Of a DNA stretch of 64,000 bases, positions 7,543-16,127 are shown piece by piece; positions within the stretch are counted from its first letter, which is position 1; each line of letters opens with the position of its first letter. A program made the translations under genes and the position numbers. Source of the stretch: Pseudoalteromonas sp. EB27 (lineage in GTDB: Bacteria; Pseudomonadota; Gammaproteobacteria; Enterobacterales; Alteromonadaceae); the NCBI RefSeq assembly GCF_001974875.1, contig NZ_MTQD01000010.1, positions 1 through 64,000 on the forward strand, given 5' to 3'. The notes under the pieces were generated by a model, which searched no databases, was not told the origin of the DNA, and saw only the letters and a program-made list of their open reading frames with translations.

Positions 7543-9084
7543 ATGAAATTAACCAAACTTGCCGTAATTGCACTATTAGCAGGCTCTACGTTTAGCAGCT
7601 GGGCACAAGTTGATACCAACAAAGTTGACGACGTAATTAAAGCGTCAATGGCACGTTTTGACGTACCCGGTATGGCAGTTGCCATTGTTGAAAACGATAA
7701 AGTAATATTTGCTAAAGGCTTTGGTGTAACTAATCTCGATACCAACAAAAAAGTAAACAAAGACACTTTATTTGGTATTGCTTCAAACACAAAAGCATTC
7801 ACTACTGCGGCACTGGCAAAGTTGGTTGATGAAGGTAAATTAAGCTGGGATGACCGCGTCATTGATCATTTACCAGAGTTTAGATTGCACGATTCGTACG
7901 TAACACGCGAAATGCGTATTCGTGACTTATTAAGTCATCGCAGTGGGCTTGGGCTTGGGCAAGGAGATTTAATGATTTGGCCAAGTACCGATAAATCAGT
8001 TGATGAAATTTTAGCGGGATTACAGTATTTAAAACCAGCGAGCAGCTTTCGTAGTAAGTACGCTTATAACAACTTGATGTTTGTTACCGCTGGTGAAGTG
8101 GTTGCACGTGTGGCGGGGATGAGCTGGAACGATTACATCGAAAAAAATATATTACAGCCGCTGCATATGGATAACTCACGCGCGGGATTTTCACGTATTC
8201 CTAAAAGTAATAAAAACTGGGCGACAGGTCATATTCCTATGGATGGCACGCTTCATCCATTTTTTGTGAACTACCTTGAGGACTTTAGAGGCGCAGGCGC
8301 CATTGCATCAAGTGTAAGCGACATGAGCCAATGGCTTCGTACGCAATTAGCAGGCGGTAAAATGCCAAGTGGCGAGCAGCTATTTAGTGAAAAGCAACAA
8401 GCGCAAATGTGGCACCCGCATATTACGTCTATGGCGTCTAAAAGTGCGTTTGAATCGTATCACCAGCAGTTTAGGGGTTATGGGTTAGGCTGGAGTATTG
8501 AAGACTACCACGGCTTTAAAAAGCTAGGTCACGGCGGTGGTATTTTGGGAATGGTATCGCAAGTTACTTTATTGCCTGAGAAAAACCTCGGTATTGTTAT
8601 TTTATCTAATCAACAAGCTTTTGGTGCACTTTCGGCAGTAACCCATGAAGTGCTTGAAGATGCACTTGAACTTGAAGATAAAGACTGGGTAGAAGATTTA
8701 GCTAAAAGTCATTTTGAAGGCAAGCAACAAGCGTATGCTAATGCAAAACCAGAAGCCCCCGCTGACTACCAACCACAATTACCAAATATTAATTACACCG
8801 GAACATTGCACGATGACTGGTACGGCGATGTAATTATTGAGCAGTTAGATGGTAAATTACGCATTGATTTTACGCACACTAAACGCTTGAAAGGTACTCT
8901 TGAGCATTACACCGGTAATACATTTATTGTTAAGTGGGATGAAAAATTACTAGAAGCAGATGCGTTTATTCGTTTTGAAATGAGCTCACAAAATCGTGTA
9001 AACAGTGCCAAAATGCGCGTGGTATCAACACAAGTGACCGACTTTAGCTTTGACTTTAGAAACCTACATTTAAAAGCAAAATAG
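7543..9084 (+). CDS. periplasmic serine hydrolase, class C beta-lactamase/PBP4* family (513 aa)
   Basis: A signal peptide (MKLTKLAVIALLAGSTFSSW-AQ) directs export. The beta-lactamase domain spans ~25-370 with the S-x-x-K nucleophile motif Ser81-N-T-Lys84, the Y-x-N motif Tyr175-N-N, and H-G-G-G (330-333) in place of K-T-G. The C-terminal ~100 residues look like the DUF3471 beta-barrel often attached to these esterases and D-aminopeptidases. The H-G-G-G variant is typical of esterase or peptidase members rather than antibiotic-hydrolysing enzymes, so a resistance role should not be assumed. It ends the plus-strand group before the hairpin at 9124-9149. Confidence 0.88.
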   Translation: MKLTKLAVIALLAGSTFSSWAQVDTNKVDDVIKASMARFDVPGMAVAIVENDKVIFAKGFGVTNLDTNKKVNKDTLFGIASNTKAFTTAALAKLVDEGKLSWDDRVIDHLPEFRLHDSYVTREMRIRDLLSHRSGLGLGQGDLMIWPSTDKSVDEILAGLQYLKPASSFRSKYAYNNLMFVTAGEVVARVAGMSWNDYIEKNILQPLHMDNSRAGFSRIPKSNKNWATGHIPMDGTLHPFFVNYLEDFRGAGAIASSVSDMSQWLRTQLAGGKMPSGEQLFSEKQQAQMWHPHITSMASKSAFESYHQQFRGYGLGWSIEDYHGFKKLGHGGGILGMVSQVTLLPEKNLGIVILSNQQAFGALSAVTHEVLEDALELEDKDWVEDLAKSHFEGKQQAYANAKPEAPADYQPQLPNINYTGTLHDDWYGDVIIEQLDGKLRIDFTHTKRLKGTLEHYTGNTFIVKWDEKLLEADAFIRFEMSSQNRVNSAKMRVVSTQVTDFSFDFRNLHLKAK

Positions 9085-9123
9085 CTAATATTGATATTTA
9101 AAGTATTGATATAAACCAAAGTC

Positions 9124-9149
9124 GCAAAGCCACCCATCGGTGGCTTTGC
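9124..9149 (+). terminator. terminator hairpin after the serine hydrolase
   Basis: GCAAAGCCACC-CATC-GGTGGCTTTGC forms a perfect 11-bp stem. The following sequence is TATATTAAGTTTTT, so the T-run is delayed and termination may be partial. The HDAC-like gene begins 35 bases later. Confidence 0.65.
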
Positions 9150-9184
9150 TATATTAAGTTTTTACACCTTGTAAGGGACTTTTT

Positions 9185-10102
9185 ATGCGTACCGCTGTTA
9201 TTTCTCATCCTCATTGCCGTAAGCATAAAATGATAGACGACCACCCCGAGTGCCCAGAACGTCTAGATGCCATAACCGATAGATTACTTGCCAGCGGCGT
9301 AGATGTTGGCTTAACACACCTCCAAGCACCCAAGGCCGAGCGTGAGCATTATTTACTTGCTCACGATGAAGCTTTACTTAAACACGTAGAAAATACGCTA
9401 CCAACAGAAGGGCTCGCTAATTTAGATGGCGATACGTGGCTGTGCCCCGATTCGTTTAAAGCGATTGAGCGGGCAGTAGGTGCAGGATTGTTAGCGGTTG
9501 ATGAAATACTTGCCGATAAACTCGATGCTGCTTTTTGCTCAGTGCGCCCGCCAGGGCATCACGCTAATAAAAACTCATCATCTGGGTTTTGTGTGTTTAA
9601 TAACTTAGCTATTGCTGTTAAGTACGCACAAAGCAAAGGGGTTAAGCGCATTGCTATTGCGGATTTTGATGTACACCACGGTAATGGCACGCAAGATATT
9701 TTTATTGATGACGAAAATGTACTGCTTTGTTCGTTATTTCAGTATCCGTTTTATCCAAATACAGCGGTTAAAAATAATAGTCATATAGTTAATTCACCTC
9801 TGCCAATTGCCAGTAATGGCGACGATTTAAAAGAGGTGTTTGCTCAGCAATGGCTACCAAAATTAAAAGCGTTTAAACCTGAATTACTTTTTATAAGCGC
9901 AGGGTTCGATGCTCACCTAGAAGATGATATGGCAAGCTTAAAGTTTGTAGAGGATGACTATATTTGGCTTACCGAGCAACTATGTGGTGTTGCTAAAGAG
10001 GGCGGTTGTAAAGGGGTTATTTCGTATTTAGAAGGTGGCTATGCGCTATCAGCTTTAGGTCGCAGTGCTGTAGCGCATATAAAAGTGCTTACTGAGGTTT
10101 AA
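9185..10102 (+). CDS. histone deacetylase-like amidohydrolase (305 aa)
   Basis: A class II-like bacterial HDAC/AcuC family zinc enzyme that removes acyl groups from amines or acetylated substrates. Active-site motifs are complete: R-P-P-G-H-H (His125/126), D-F-D-V-H-H-G-N-G-T with Asp160, Asp162 and His164, S-A-G-F-D-A-H with Asp242, and E-G-G-Y with Tyr286. The length is typical. No acetyl-CoA synthetase or acetyltransferase neighbour indicates its partner. The start ATG follows AAGGGA. It converges with the minus-strand gene ending at 10116. Confidence 0.9.
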   Translation: MRTAVISHPHCRKHKMIDDHPECPERLDAITDRLLASGVDVGLTHLQAPKAEREHYLLAHDEALLKHVENTLPTEGLANLDGDTWLCPDSFKAIERAVGAGLLAVDEILADKLDAAFCSVRPPGHHANKNSSSGFCVFNNLAIAVKYAQSKGVKRIAIADFDVHHGNGTQDIFIDDENVLLCSLFQYPFYPNTAVKNNSHIVNSPLPIASNGDDLKEVFAQQWLPKLKAFKPELLFISAGFDAHLEDDMASLKFVEDDYIWLTEQLCGVAKEGGCKGVISYLEGGYALSALGRSAVAHIKVLTEV

Positions 10103-10115
10103 ATAAAGAGAGTGT

Positions 10116-10409
10116 TTATAGCCCTAGTAAATCAAACGCCTGCGCAGTACTTAGGGTTTTGATTTTACCAAGGCAGCATTGCCCTTCATTTAATAAGTAA
10201 GCTGTAACAAGCTGTGCTAGTTGCTCGCCATTCAATTTAGGGCAAACAGTGCCTTGTAAATTAAGGTAGTCACCTTGCTTGTTAAGTACTCGCACATCGC
10301 TTAGCTCACTTTGCGTAACGCTGTGCAAGCACTCTTGTTGCTCTTGTTGGTTATGGGCTATCTCAAGCTCATTATAAATAACCAATAATTGTGGGTAGCT
10401 GTTTAACAT
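10116..10409 (-). CDS. hypothetical protein (97 aa)
   Basis: No family is recognised with confidence. It is a small acidic soluble protein with no signal peptide; the C-terminal half (V-T-A-Y-L-L-N-E-G-Q-C-C-L-G-K-I) holds adjacent cysteines. It starts six bases after the stop of the DUF2797 gene and is surely in the same transcript. Its restriction to this position suggests an accessory partner of that gene, which is inference only. Confidence 0.65.
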   Translation of the reverse strand: MLNSYPQLLVIYNELEIAHNQQEQQECLHSVTQSELSDVRVLNKQGDYLNLQGTVCPKLNGEQLAQLVTAYLLNEGQCCLGKIKTLSTAQAFDLLGL

Positions 10410-10415
10410 GGCCCG

Positions 10416-11225
10416 TTAGCCTACGGTTACTTCATAAGACGTAAATTTACGTATATTAATAACGCCTTTTTCAAAGATTAAGTACTGACCTTTAATACCT
10501 TGTAAAACACCACTTACTACAGGGTCTTTGTCAAAGTTAAATGAGCTGATTTTTGTAGGATACTCGGTTACTGGGAAGTCTAAATCAACCACATCTTCAT
10601 CAAGTTGTTCTATTGCTGTTGCACCAAATAATTCACTTAGCTCATTTAGCTTCTCACTAATTTGTGGGATCAGTTCGGCTGCAGCTGCTTTTAAGTCAAT
10701 TGCTTCGTTTTGACCTTTTAACATATTGCGCCAATTAGTTTTGTCGGCAATAAATTCAGCCAATGCAACTTCCACTAAACCTGATTGCAGGCGAGTTTGC
10801 ACTTTAAAAATAGGCAATGCTTGAGTCGCGCCTTGATCAACCCAACGAGTCGGTATTTGTGTGTGGCGGGTAATACCTACTTTTAACCCAGAGGTGTTAG
10901 CGAGATATACATAGTGTGGGATCATGCAGTTTGCTTCGCCCCATTCTGGCTCTCGGCAAGTACCTTGGTCATAGTGGCAGGTTTCTGGTTTCATAATACA
11001 CATATCGCAACTAGCAAGCTTGCGCATACATACAAAGCAGTGACCTTGAGAATAGCTTTTTTTGGTTTTTTTACCGCAGTTAGAACATAAAATAGTGCCA
11101 CTAAAGGTAAGCGTAAGCTCCTTACCTATAAATGCATTTAAGTCTACTAAGTGCTCACCTACTGGTAAGTGATATTGTACTGGTTCGGTTAAGCTCGATT
11201 TTAGTTTACGCAGTGTGCCTTGCAT
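10416..11225 (-). CDS. DUF2797 family protein with zinc-binding cysteines (269 aa)
   Basis: Matches the DUF2797 family of marine gammaproteobacteria. The N-terminal third contains a cysteine-rich zinc ribbon: C-S-N-C-G-K-K-T, C-F-V-C, C-D-M-C and further Cys around residues 50-95. This is followed at ~105-135 by Y-V-Y-L-A-N-T-S-G-L-K-V-G-I-T-R and a downstream R-W-x-D-Q-G-A, which resembles the core of a GIY-YIG-like fold. Function is unknown; nucleic-acid binding is plausible from the zinc ribbon and GIY-YIG-like part but not shown. Operon partner of the 97-residue gene downstream. Confidence 0.8.
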   Translation of the reverse strand: MQGTLRKLKSSLTEPVQYHLPVGEHLVDLNAFIGKELTLTFSGTILCSNCGKKTKKSYSQGHCFVCMRKLASCDMCIMKPETCHYDQGTCREPEWGEANCMIPHYVYLANTSGLKVGITRHTQIPTRWVDQGATQALPIFKVQTRLQSGLVEVALAEFIADKTNWRNMLKGQNEAIDLKAAAAELIPQISEKLNELSELFGATAIEQLDEDVVDLDFPVTEYPTKISSFNFDKDPVVSGVLQGIKGQYLIFEKGVINIRKFTSYEVTVG

Positions 11226-11247
11226 CTTTACTTGGCCCCTAAAGATG

Positions 11248-13788
11248 TTAAAAAGAGGAGTCTAACATTTTTAAGCTATATTGGCTTTTTAAGAAGTGTA
11301 AATAGTCGGTGTAAGGCAGTGCTTTTGCGTATAAATAACCTTGGGCGGAATCAGCGTTCATATCTTTGAGCAAGTGATGGATTTCTTGGGTTTCTACCCC
11401 CTCAATTGTTATTGATAAATTGAGGTTATGCGCCATATCAATGGCTGTTTGTACAATAACTTGGTGAGTTGGGTTATTAGGCAAATCAAAAACAAATGAC
11501 TTATCTATTTTAAGCTCACTAAAGTGATAATTAACTAAGTAGCTAAGTGACGCGTAGCCTGTCCCAAAGTCATCCAGTACCACTTTAATACCTAATGCGG
11601 TTAACTCATCAACTAACTTTATAAGTGCATCTTGACTATCTACGAAGGCCGATTCGGTTAGTTCAAATTTAAGTAAGTGTGCCGGCACTTGGTATTTAAT
11701 TAAAATATTTTCTACTTTTTCGGCTAAGTTATTTATGGTTAAGTTTTTAGCACTTAAATTTACGCTAATTGTGTGCTCGTTATAGCCATTTTTTGTAAGC
11801 TCAACTATGTCTTTACAGGCTTGCTCTATTACCCACAGTGTTAGCTCGTTAATAATACCTGTGTGCTCAGCAAGTATTATTAATTCTTCAATTGATAAGT
11901 TGCTGTAAGTTGGATCGGGCCAACGCAATAAAGCTTCTGCGCCACTTACGTGGTTACTGAATAAATTAATTTGAGGTTGATAGTAAAGCGCTAGTTGATT
12001 GGTTTGGATGGCTTTTTGCAACTTAGCAGCTAAAGCAACATCCATCATCAGGTTATTTGTGTTTGACGATGACCCAACTTGATTAGCGCTACTTTTTGCT
12101 TTTTTAAGCGCTAAATAACCACGTTTTAACCAATATTCAAAATCGTTACTTTTACCTGCACTACTAATACCTATGCTGTAGCTAAGCTGCAGGTTTAGTC
12201 CTTTAATTTCATATTGTTTTGGCAGGCTACTAATTATTTTTGTTAATAATGTTTCTAGCATTTCTTGGTTTTGTGTTTTAGTAGAAATACAGGCAAATAC
12301 GCCACTACTCAAATCGGCTAAGCGTGGGCTGGTGTTTAAATCTGTTTCGAGGTTTGTAAATTCGCGTTCATGGCTTAGTTCTAATTCAAGCTCTTTGGCT
12401 ACATGCTTTATGAGTGTGTAGCCCTGAGAAGAGGTAATAATAGTATTGAGCGAATTAAAGTGACGTATTTTTATTAGGCATAAAGTTGTTGAGCGGTTTT
12501 GACTTTGTAGTGCCATAAATGCCTGTTTTAGCTTAGAGCTATTAAGTAACCTTGTTTGTTGTGTGTGCGTGGCATGGTAAAGCGCACGCTCTCGCTGATA
12601 CCTTACTCGGTCTGCTAATGCCATTGCCATTAAAATAACTTCACACAGAATCGCAACTAAAAATGCATGGCGAGTTGTAAAGGTATACGGTAAAACTCCA
12701 GTAAGTTCCATAGGTTGAATTACCGCACCAATTATTAGTGGTACCCATGAAAAAACATAAAACTTAGCCCACCTAAAACCACTACGTAACTTGTTATATA
12801 TTAAAATAATACAGGTAATATAAAGTAGTGCCATCACACCAAAAAATATAGGAGCCGCTATGTTCTCGGGAATAAATAAGCTACATACAGCAAGAATAAA
12901 CATAAGCCAAAGTAGGGCGATGCTCATTTTGTAGCGCCAGCATTTATCCTTATGGTAGCGTAAAAACATGATGCAAAAAGAAAGGGTGAAAAAAGCGACA
13001 CCATAATTACTAAATACGACTTGTTCGTTTATAAGGAGCTGCCAGTGATTAGGCCATATATAAAAACCAAAACCTAATACAGCCCCCATTAGCGTAATAG
13101 CGCTGACGATGTAGCCAATATAAATTAAATAAACACGGTCTTTTATGCCAAAATAAAGCACCAAGTTATAAAGCGCAGCCATCAATAGCACGCCTACAAA
13201 AATACCCCAGATCCCAGTTTGAGAGCGCACTAAGTCAATAAACTCTTTATCACGGTATAAGTTTACAGGTGTTTTACTTATGCCGATTGTGTCTATTTTC
13301 ATTACTAGGCGCTGTGACGACTTTCTTTCTACTAAAAAACGAATATGCGGTACGCTGTATTCAAACAAAGAGAGGGCTTCTTCTTTATCGCCGAGTTTGT
13401 ATGTTTCAATTAGTTTGTTGTTTTTATCGAGGCGGTAAACCGTAAGGTGATCGACCATAGGGTTGTCAAAATGTGCCACAACATTTTGCTTGTTAAGGCT
13501 TTTATTTTCTAAATCAAGAAACAACCAATAGTTTTGCTGGCTAAAACTCCATGGAACATCTGAAAATGGTTGATGAGTAAGTAATTCAGGTTGGTTAATG
13601 ATCGTATCGAATGTTTTAGTTTTAGTTTCGTCAATGTAGTAGGCGTAATCGAGGTACATTGGAGCCGTTTTATCAATTGTATATCGTGTAGGCACGACAA
13701 GGTTTGATGCCAATGTACTGATTATAAAAAATATAAAGATCAGTATGGCAACAGCAATTGCATGATAACGTAAAGTTCTTAGTTCCAA
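11248..13788 (-). CDS. 7TMR-DISM membrane receptor with degenerate GGDEF and intact EAL domain (846 aa)
   Basis: An inner-membrane cyclic-di-GMP phosphodiesterase candidate. Order: N-terminal membrane anchor (~10-30), periplasmic 7TMR-DISM sensing domain (~45-180), seven membrane helices (~190-395), a GGDEF-like domain (~410-560), then EAL (~585-830). The cyclase signature is lost (L-S-S-G-V-F where GGDEF is expected), so it should not synthesise c-di-GMP. The EAL side keeps E-A-L-L-R-W, D-D-F-G-T-G-Y, L-K-I-D-K and E-G-V-E, consistent with an active phosphodiesterase. The start at 13788 is a TTG with weak upstream signals and no nearby ATG, so the exact start is uncertain. Single-gene unit. 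Confidence 0.9.
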   Translation of the reverse strand: MELRTLRYHAIAVAILIFIFFIISTLASNLVVPTRYTIDKTAPMYLDYAYYIDETKTKTFDTIINQPELLTHQPFSDVPWSFSQQNYWLFLDLENKSLNKQNVVAHFDNPMVDHLTVYRLDKNNKLIETYKLGDKEEALSLFEYSVPHIRFLVERKSSQRLVMKIDTIGISKTPVNLYRDKEFIDLVRSQTGIWGIFVGVLLMAALYNLVLYFGIKDRVYLIYIGYIVSAITLMGAVLGFGFYIWPNHWQLLINEQVVFSNYGVAFFTLSFCIMFLRYHKDKCWRYKMSIALLWLMFILAVCSLFIPENIAAPIFFGVMALLYITCIILIYNKLRSGFRWAKFYVFSWVPLIIGAVIQPMELTGVLPYTFTTRHAFLVAILCEVILMAMALADRVRYQRERALYHATHTQQTRLLNSSKLKQAFMALQSQNRSTTLCLIKIRHFNSLNTIITSSQGYTLIKHVAKELELELSHEREFTNLETDLNTSPRLADLSSGVFACISTKTQNQEMLETLLTKIISSLPKQYEIKGLNLQLSYSIGISSAGKSNDFEYWLKRGYLALKKAKSSANQVGSSSNTNNLMMDVALAAKLQKAIQTNQLALYYQPQINLFSNHVSGAEALLRWPDPTYSNLSIEELIILAEHTGIINELTLWVIEQACKDIVELTKNGYNEHTISVNLSAKNLTINNLAEKVENILIKYQVPAHLLKFELTESAFVDSQDALIKLVDELTALGIKVVLDDFGTGYASLSYLVNYHFSELKIDKSFVFDLPNNPTHQVIVQTAIDMAHNLNLSITIEGVETQEIHHLLKDMNADSAQGYLYAKALPYTDYLHFLKSQYSLKMLDSSF

Positions 13789-13830
13789 CGTTTGTGTACT
13801 TTCAAAAAACCTTTTAATTAGTGTAGCACT

Positions 13831-13859
13831 AAAAAAGCGCAGGGAAACTGCGCTTTTTT
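13831..13859 (-). terminator. rho-independent terminator
   Basis: AAAGCGCAG-GGAAA-CTGCGCTTT with A-runs and T-runs on both sides. It lies between purD (stop at 13901, read leftward) and the receptor gene start, so on the minus strand it ends the methyltransferase-purD transcript. Confidence 0.85.
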
Positions 13860-13900
13860 AGTTAAATTAATTGGTTATACCAATGAATAGGTATTACAAG

Positions 13901-15184
13901 CTATTGCTCGCGTGCAATAGCACGGTAAGCAATATCAGTACGATATTCCATACCATCCCAGCTAATTTGTTTAACAAGCTCATAGGCGCGCTGCTGCGCT
14001 TGCGTAACGGTATTACCAAGTGCTGTTGCGCATAATACGCGACCGCCTGCGGTTACAACGTCATTGCCACTTTGCTTAGTACCCGCATGAAACACTTTTT
14101 CACCCGCAGGGTAATCAACTTGTAGCCCCGAAATTGCGTCACCTTTAGGATAATCACCAGGGTAACCTTTAGCTGCAAGTACAACACCAACGGCTGCGCG
14201 TGGGTCAAACTTAATCGTTGTTTTATCAAGTTCTACACGGTTAGCGGCTTCAATCAATTCAACTAGGTCTGATTGTAAACGTAGCATCATTGGTTGAGTC
14301 TCAGGATCGCCAAATCGGCAGTTGTACTCAATTACTTTAGGGGTACCTGTTTCGTCAATCATCAAACCTGCGTATAAAAAGCCGGTGTAAGGATGGCCTT
14401 CGCTTGCCATGCCTTCTACCGTAGGGTAGATCACTTCGTTCATAATACGCTGGTGGATTTCATCAGTAACAACTGGCGCAGGTGAGTATGCACCCATGCC
14501 ACCCGTGTTAGGACCAGCATCGCCATTGTAAGCGCGTTTATGGTCCTGACTGGTAGCAAATGGTAATACGTTTTTGCCATCAACCATTACAATGAAAGAC
14601 GCTTCTTCACCGTCTAAAAACTCTTCGATAACAACACGACTTCCCGCATCGCCAAAAGCATTACCCGCAAGCATATCGCGAATAGCATCTTCGGCATCGG
14701 CTTCCGTCATTGCTACAATTACGCCTTTACCTGCAGCTAAACCATCTGCTTTTACAACAATTGGCGCGCCTTTTTCTTTTAAATAAGCAAGGGCAGGGTC
14801 AATCTGTTCAAACGTTTGATAATCGCCTGATGGAATATTGTGGCGTGCTAAAAAATCTTTAGTAAACGATTTAGAGCCTTCAAGCTGGGCTGCGCCTGCC
14901 GTTGGGCCAAAAATAGCCATGTTATGTTCACGAAACTTATCAACAACACCCAGTACTAACGGTATTTCTGGACCTACAATAGTAAGCTCTACCTTATTTT
15001 GCTGTGCAAAACTAAGTAAACCCTCTAAATCGTCAACGTTTATTGCTACGTTTTCAAGTTTTGGTTCAAGTGCAGTACCCGCATTACCAGGGGCTACAAA
15101 TACAGTATTTACTTTGGTGTTTTGAGCGGCTTTAAACGCAAGTGCGTGTTCGCGGCCGCCGCTGCCAATGACTAAAACATTCAT
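13901..15184 (-). CDS. purD: phosphoribosylamine-glycine ligase (GAR synthetase)
   Basis: Second step of purine synthesis: joins glycine to phosphoribosylamine using ATP. The N-terminal MNVLVIGSGGREHALAFKA is diagnostic, followed by an ATP-grasp domain with F-T-K-D-F-L, V-V-K-A-D-G-L-A-A-G-K-G-V, H-K-R-A-Y-N-G-D-A-G-P-N-T-G-G-M-G and E-Y-N-C-R-F-G-D-P-E-T-Q. The length of 427 residues is normal. It follows the methyltransferase by 15 bases. In many gammaproteobacteria purD directly follows purH; here one gene intervenes. Confidence 0.98.
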   Translation of the reverse strand: MNVLVIGSGGREHALAFKAAQNTKVNTVFVAPGNAGTALEPKLENVAINVDDLEGLLSFAQQNKVELTIVGPEIPLVLGVVDKFREHNMAIFGPTAGAAQLEGSKSFTKDFLARHNIPSGDYQTFEQIDPALAYLKEKGAPIVVKADGLAAGKGVIVAMTEADAEDAIRDMLAGNAFGDAGSRVVIEEFLDGEEASFIVMVDGKNVLPFATSQDHKRAYNGDAGPNTGGMGAYSPAPVVTDEIHQRIMNEVIYPTVEGMASEGHPYTGFLYAGLMIDETGTPKVIEYNCRFGDPETQPMMLRLQSDLVELIEAANRVELDKTTIKFDPRAAVGVVLAAKGYPGDYPKGDAISGLQVDYPAGEKVFHAGTKQSGNDVVTAGGRVLCATALGNTVTQAQQRAYELVKQISWDGMEYRTDIAYRAIAREQ

Positions 15185-15199
15185 GGCGAAAATTCCTAT

Positions 15200-16021
15200 T
15201 TAAAGCGGTTTCTTAAATTTCAGCGTCATGCGGTCGCTTTCACCAATGGCTTTGTATTTGTCAGCATCTTGTTCGCCGAGTCTTAAGCTTGGTGGTAGCG
15301 TCCATACACCTTTAGGGTGATCGGCTGTATCTTTTGGATTTGCATTTATTTCACTGCTTGCCACTAATTCAAACCCAGCTTGTTTAGCAAGGTCTACTAC
15401 GTAGCTCTGCTTCATATAACCTGATGTTTTTTGATCTTCGTCAGCACGTTCTTCAGCTAAACGGTGTTCAACTAAACCTAATGTACCACCTGGTTTAAGG
15501 GCTTTGTAAAAAGCTTGGAATGCACTTAATGCACCGCTTTTATCTTTACCCATGTACCAGTTATGCACATTACGGAATGTTAAAACCATATCGGCACTGC
15601 CAGCTGGCGCAATATCTAAATGTGTTACAGGTGCAAACTCAGTAATTTTAACGCTACTAAAGCGCTTATCTTCAGCTACTTTTTGTTCAAAGCCTGCAAG
15701 AGAGCGTTGGTAGTAGCCAACTGATGAATCAGCAGGAAAATGCGCGGCATAATAAGTGCCTTGCTCTTTTAGTGCTGGCGCTAAAATTTCACTATACCAA
15801 CCACCGCCTGGCGCAATTTCAACAACTGTCATAGTTGGTTTAAAGCCAAAAAATGCCAGTGTTTGAGCCGGGTGACGATATTCGTCACGAACGCTGTTTT
15901 TAGCGCTACGTTCGCTTGATTGAAGTGCATGCTCTAGGCTCGATTCGTGGTTATGGCTAAGCGCCATAGTCGATGTCATCGTTAGTGTGGCTACAAGTAG
16001 CGATTTTAGCGCAAATTTCAT
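15200..16021 (-). CDS. exported class I SAM-dependent methyltransferase-like protein (273 aa)
   Basis: The ATG at 16021 has AAGGAA seven bases upstream and is preferred to a GTG 15 bases earlier. The N-terminus (MKFALKSLLVATLTMTSTMA) is a signal peptide, so the protein is predicted to be periplasmic. The body is a Rossmann methyltransferase with motif I V-V-E-I-A-P-G-G-G-W-Y at ~57-67 and L-T-F-R-N-V-H-N-W-Y later. A secreted SAM-dependent enzyme is unexpected because SAM is cytoplasmic; such proteins are common in marine bacteria, yet the substrate is unknown. It sits between purH and purD and is probably co-transcribed with purD. Confidence 0.85.
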   Translation of the reverse strand: MKFALKSLLVATLTMTSTMALSHNHESSLEHALQSSERSAKNSVRDEYRHPAQTLAFFGFKPTMTVVEIAPGGGWYSEILAPALKEQGTYYAAHFPADSSVGYYQRSLAGFEQKVAEDKRFSSVKITEFAPVTHLDIAPAGSADMVLTFRNVHNWYMGKDKSGALSAFQAFYKALKPGGTLGLVEHRLAEERADEDQKTSGYMKQSYVVDLAKQAGFELVASSEINANPKDTADHPKGVWTLPPSLRLGEQDADKYKAIGESDRMTLKFKKPL

Positions 16022-16093
16022 TGTTTGTTCCTTCACATTATAATTTTAAATAGGTTATTGAATAATCAGAATACGTGAATTTATAGCAAACAA

Positions 16094-16122
16094 AAAGGGT
16101 TAAACCAACGTTTAACCCTTTG
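16094..16122 (-). terminator. terminator hairpin after purH
   Basis: On the minus strand AAAGGGTTAAA-CGTTGG-TTTAACCCTTT is followed by TTGTTTG. It is six bases after the purH stop, so it should at least partly separate purH from the methyltransferase-purD unit. Confidence 0.75.
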
Positions 16123-16127
16123 TGTGA

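Noticed and set aside
7543..9084. Antibiotic resistance beta-lactamase
   Set aside because: The S-x-x-K and Y-x-N motifs fit the family, but H-G-G-G replaces K-T-G and a DUF3471-like tail is attached, which points to an esterase or peptidase.
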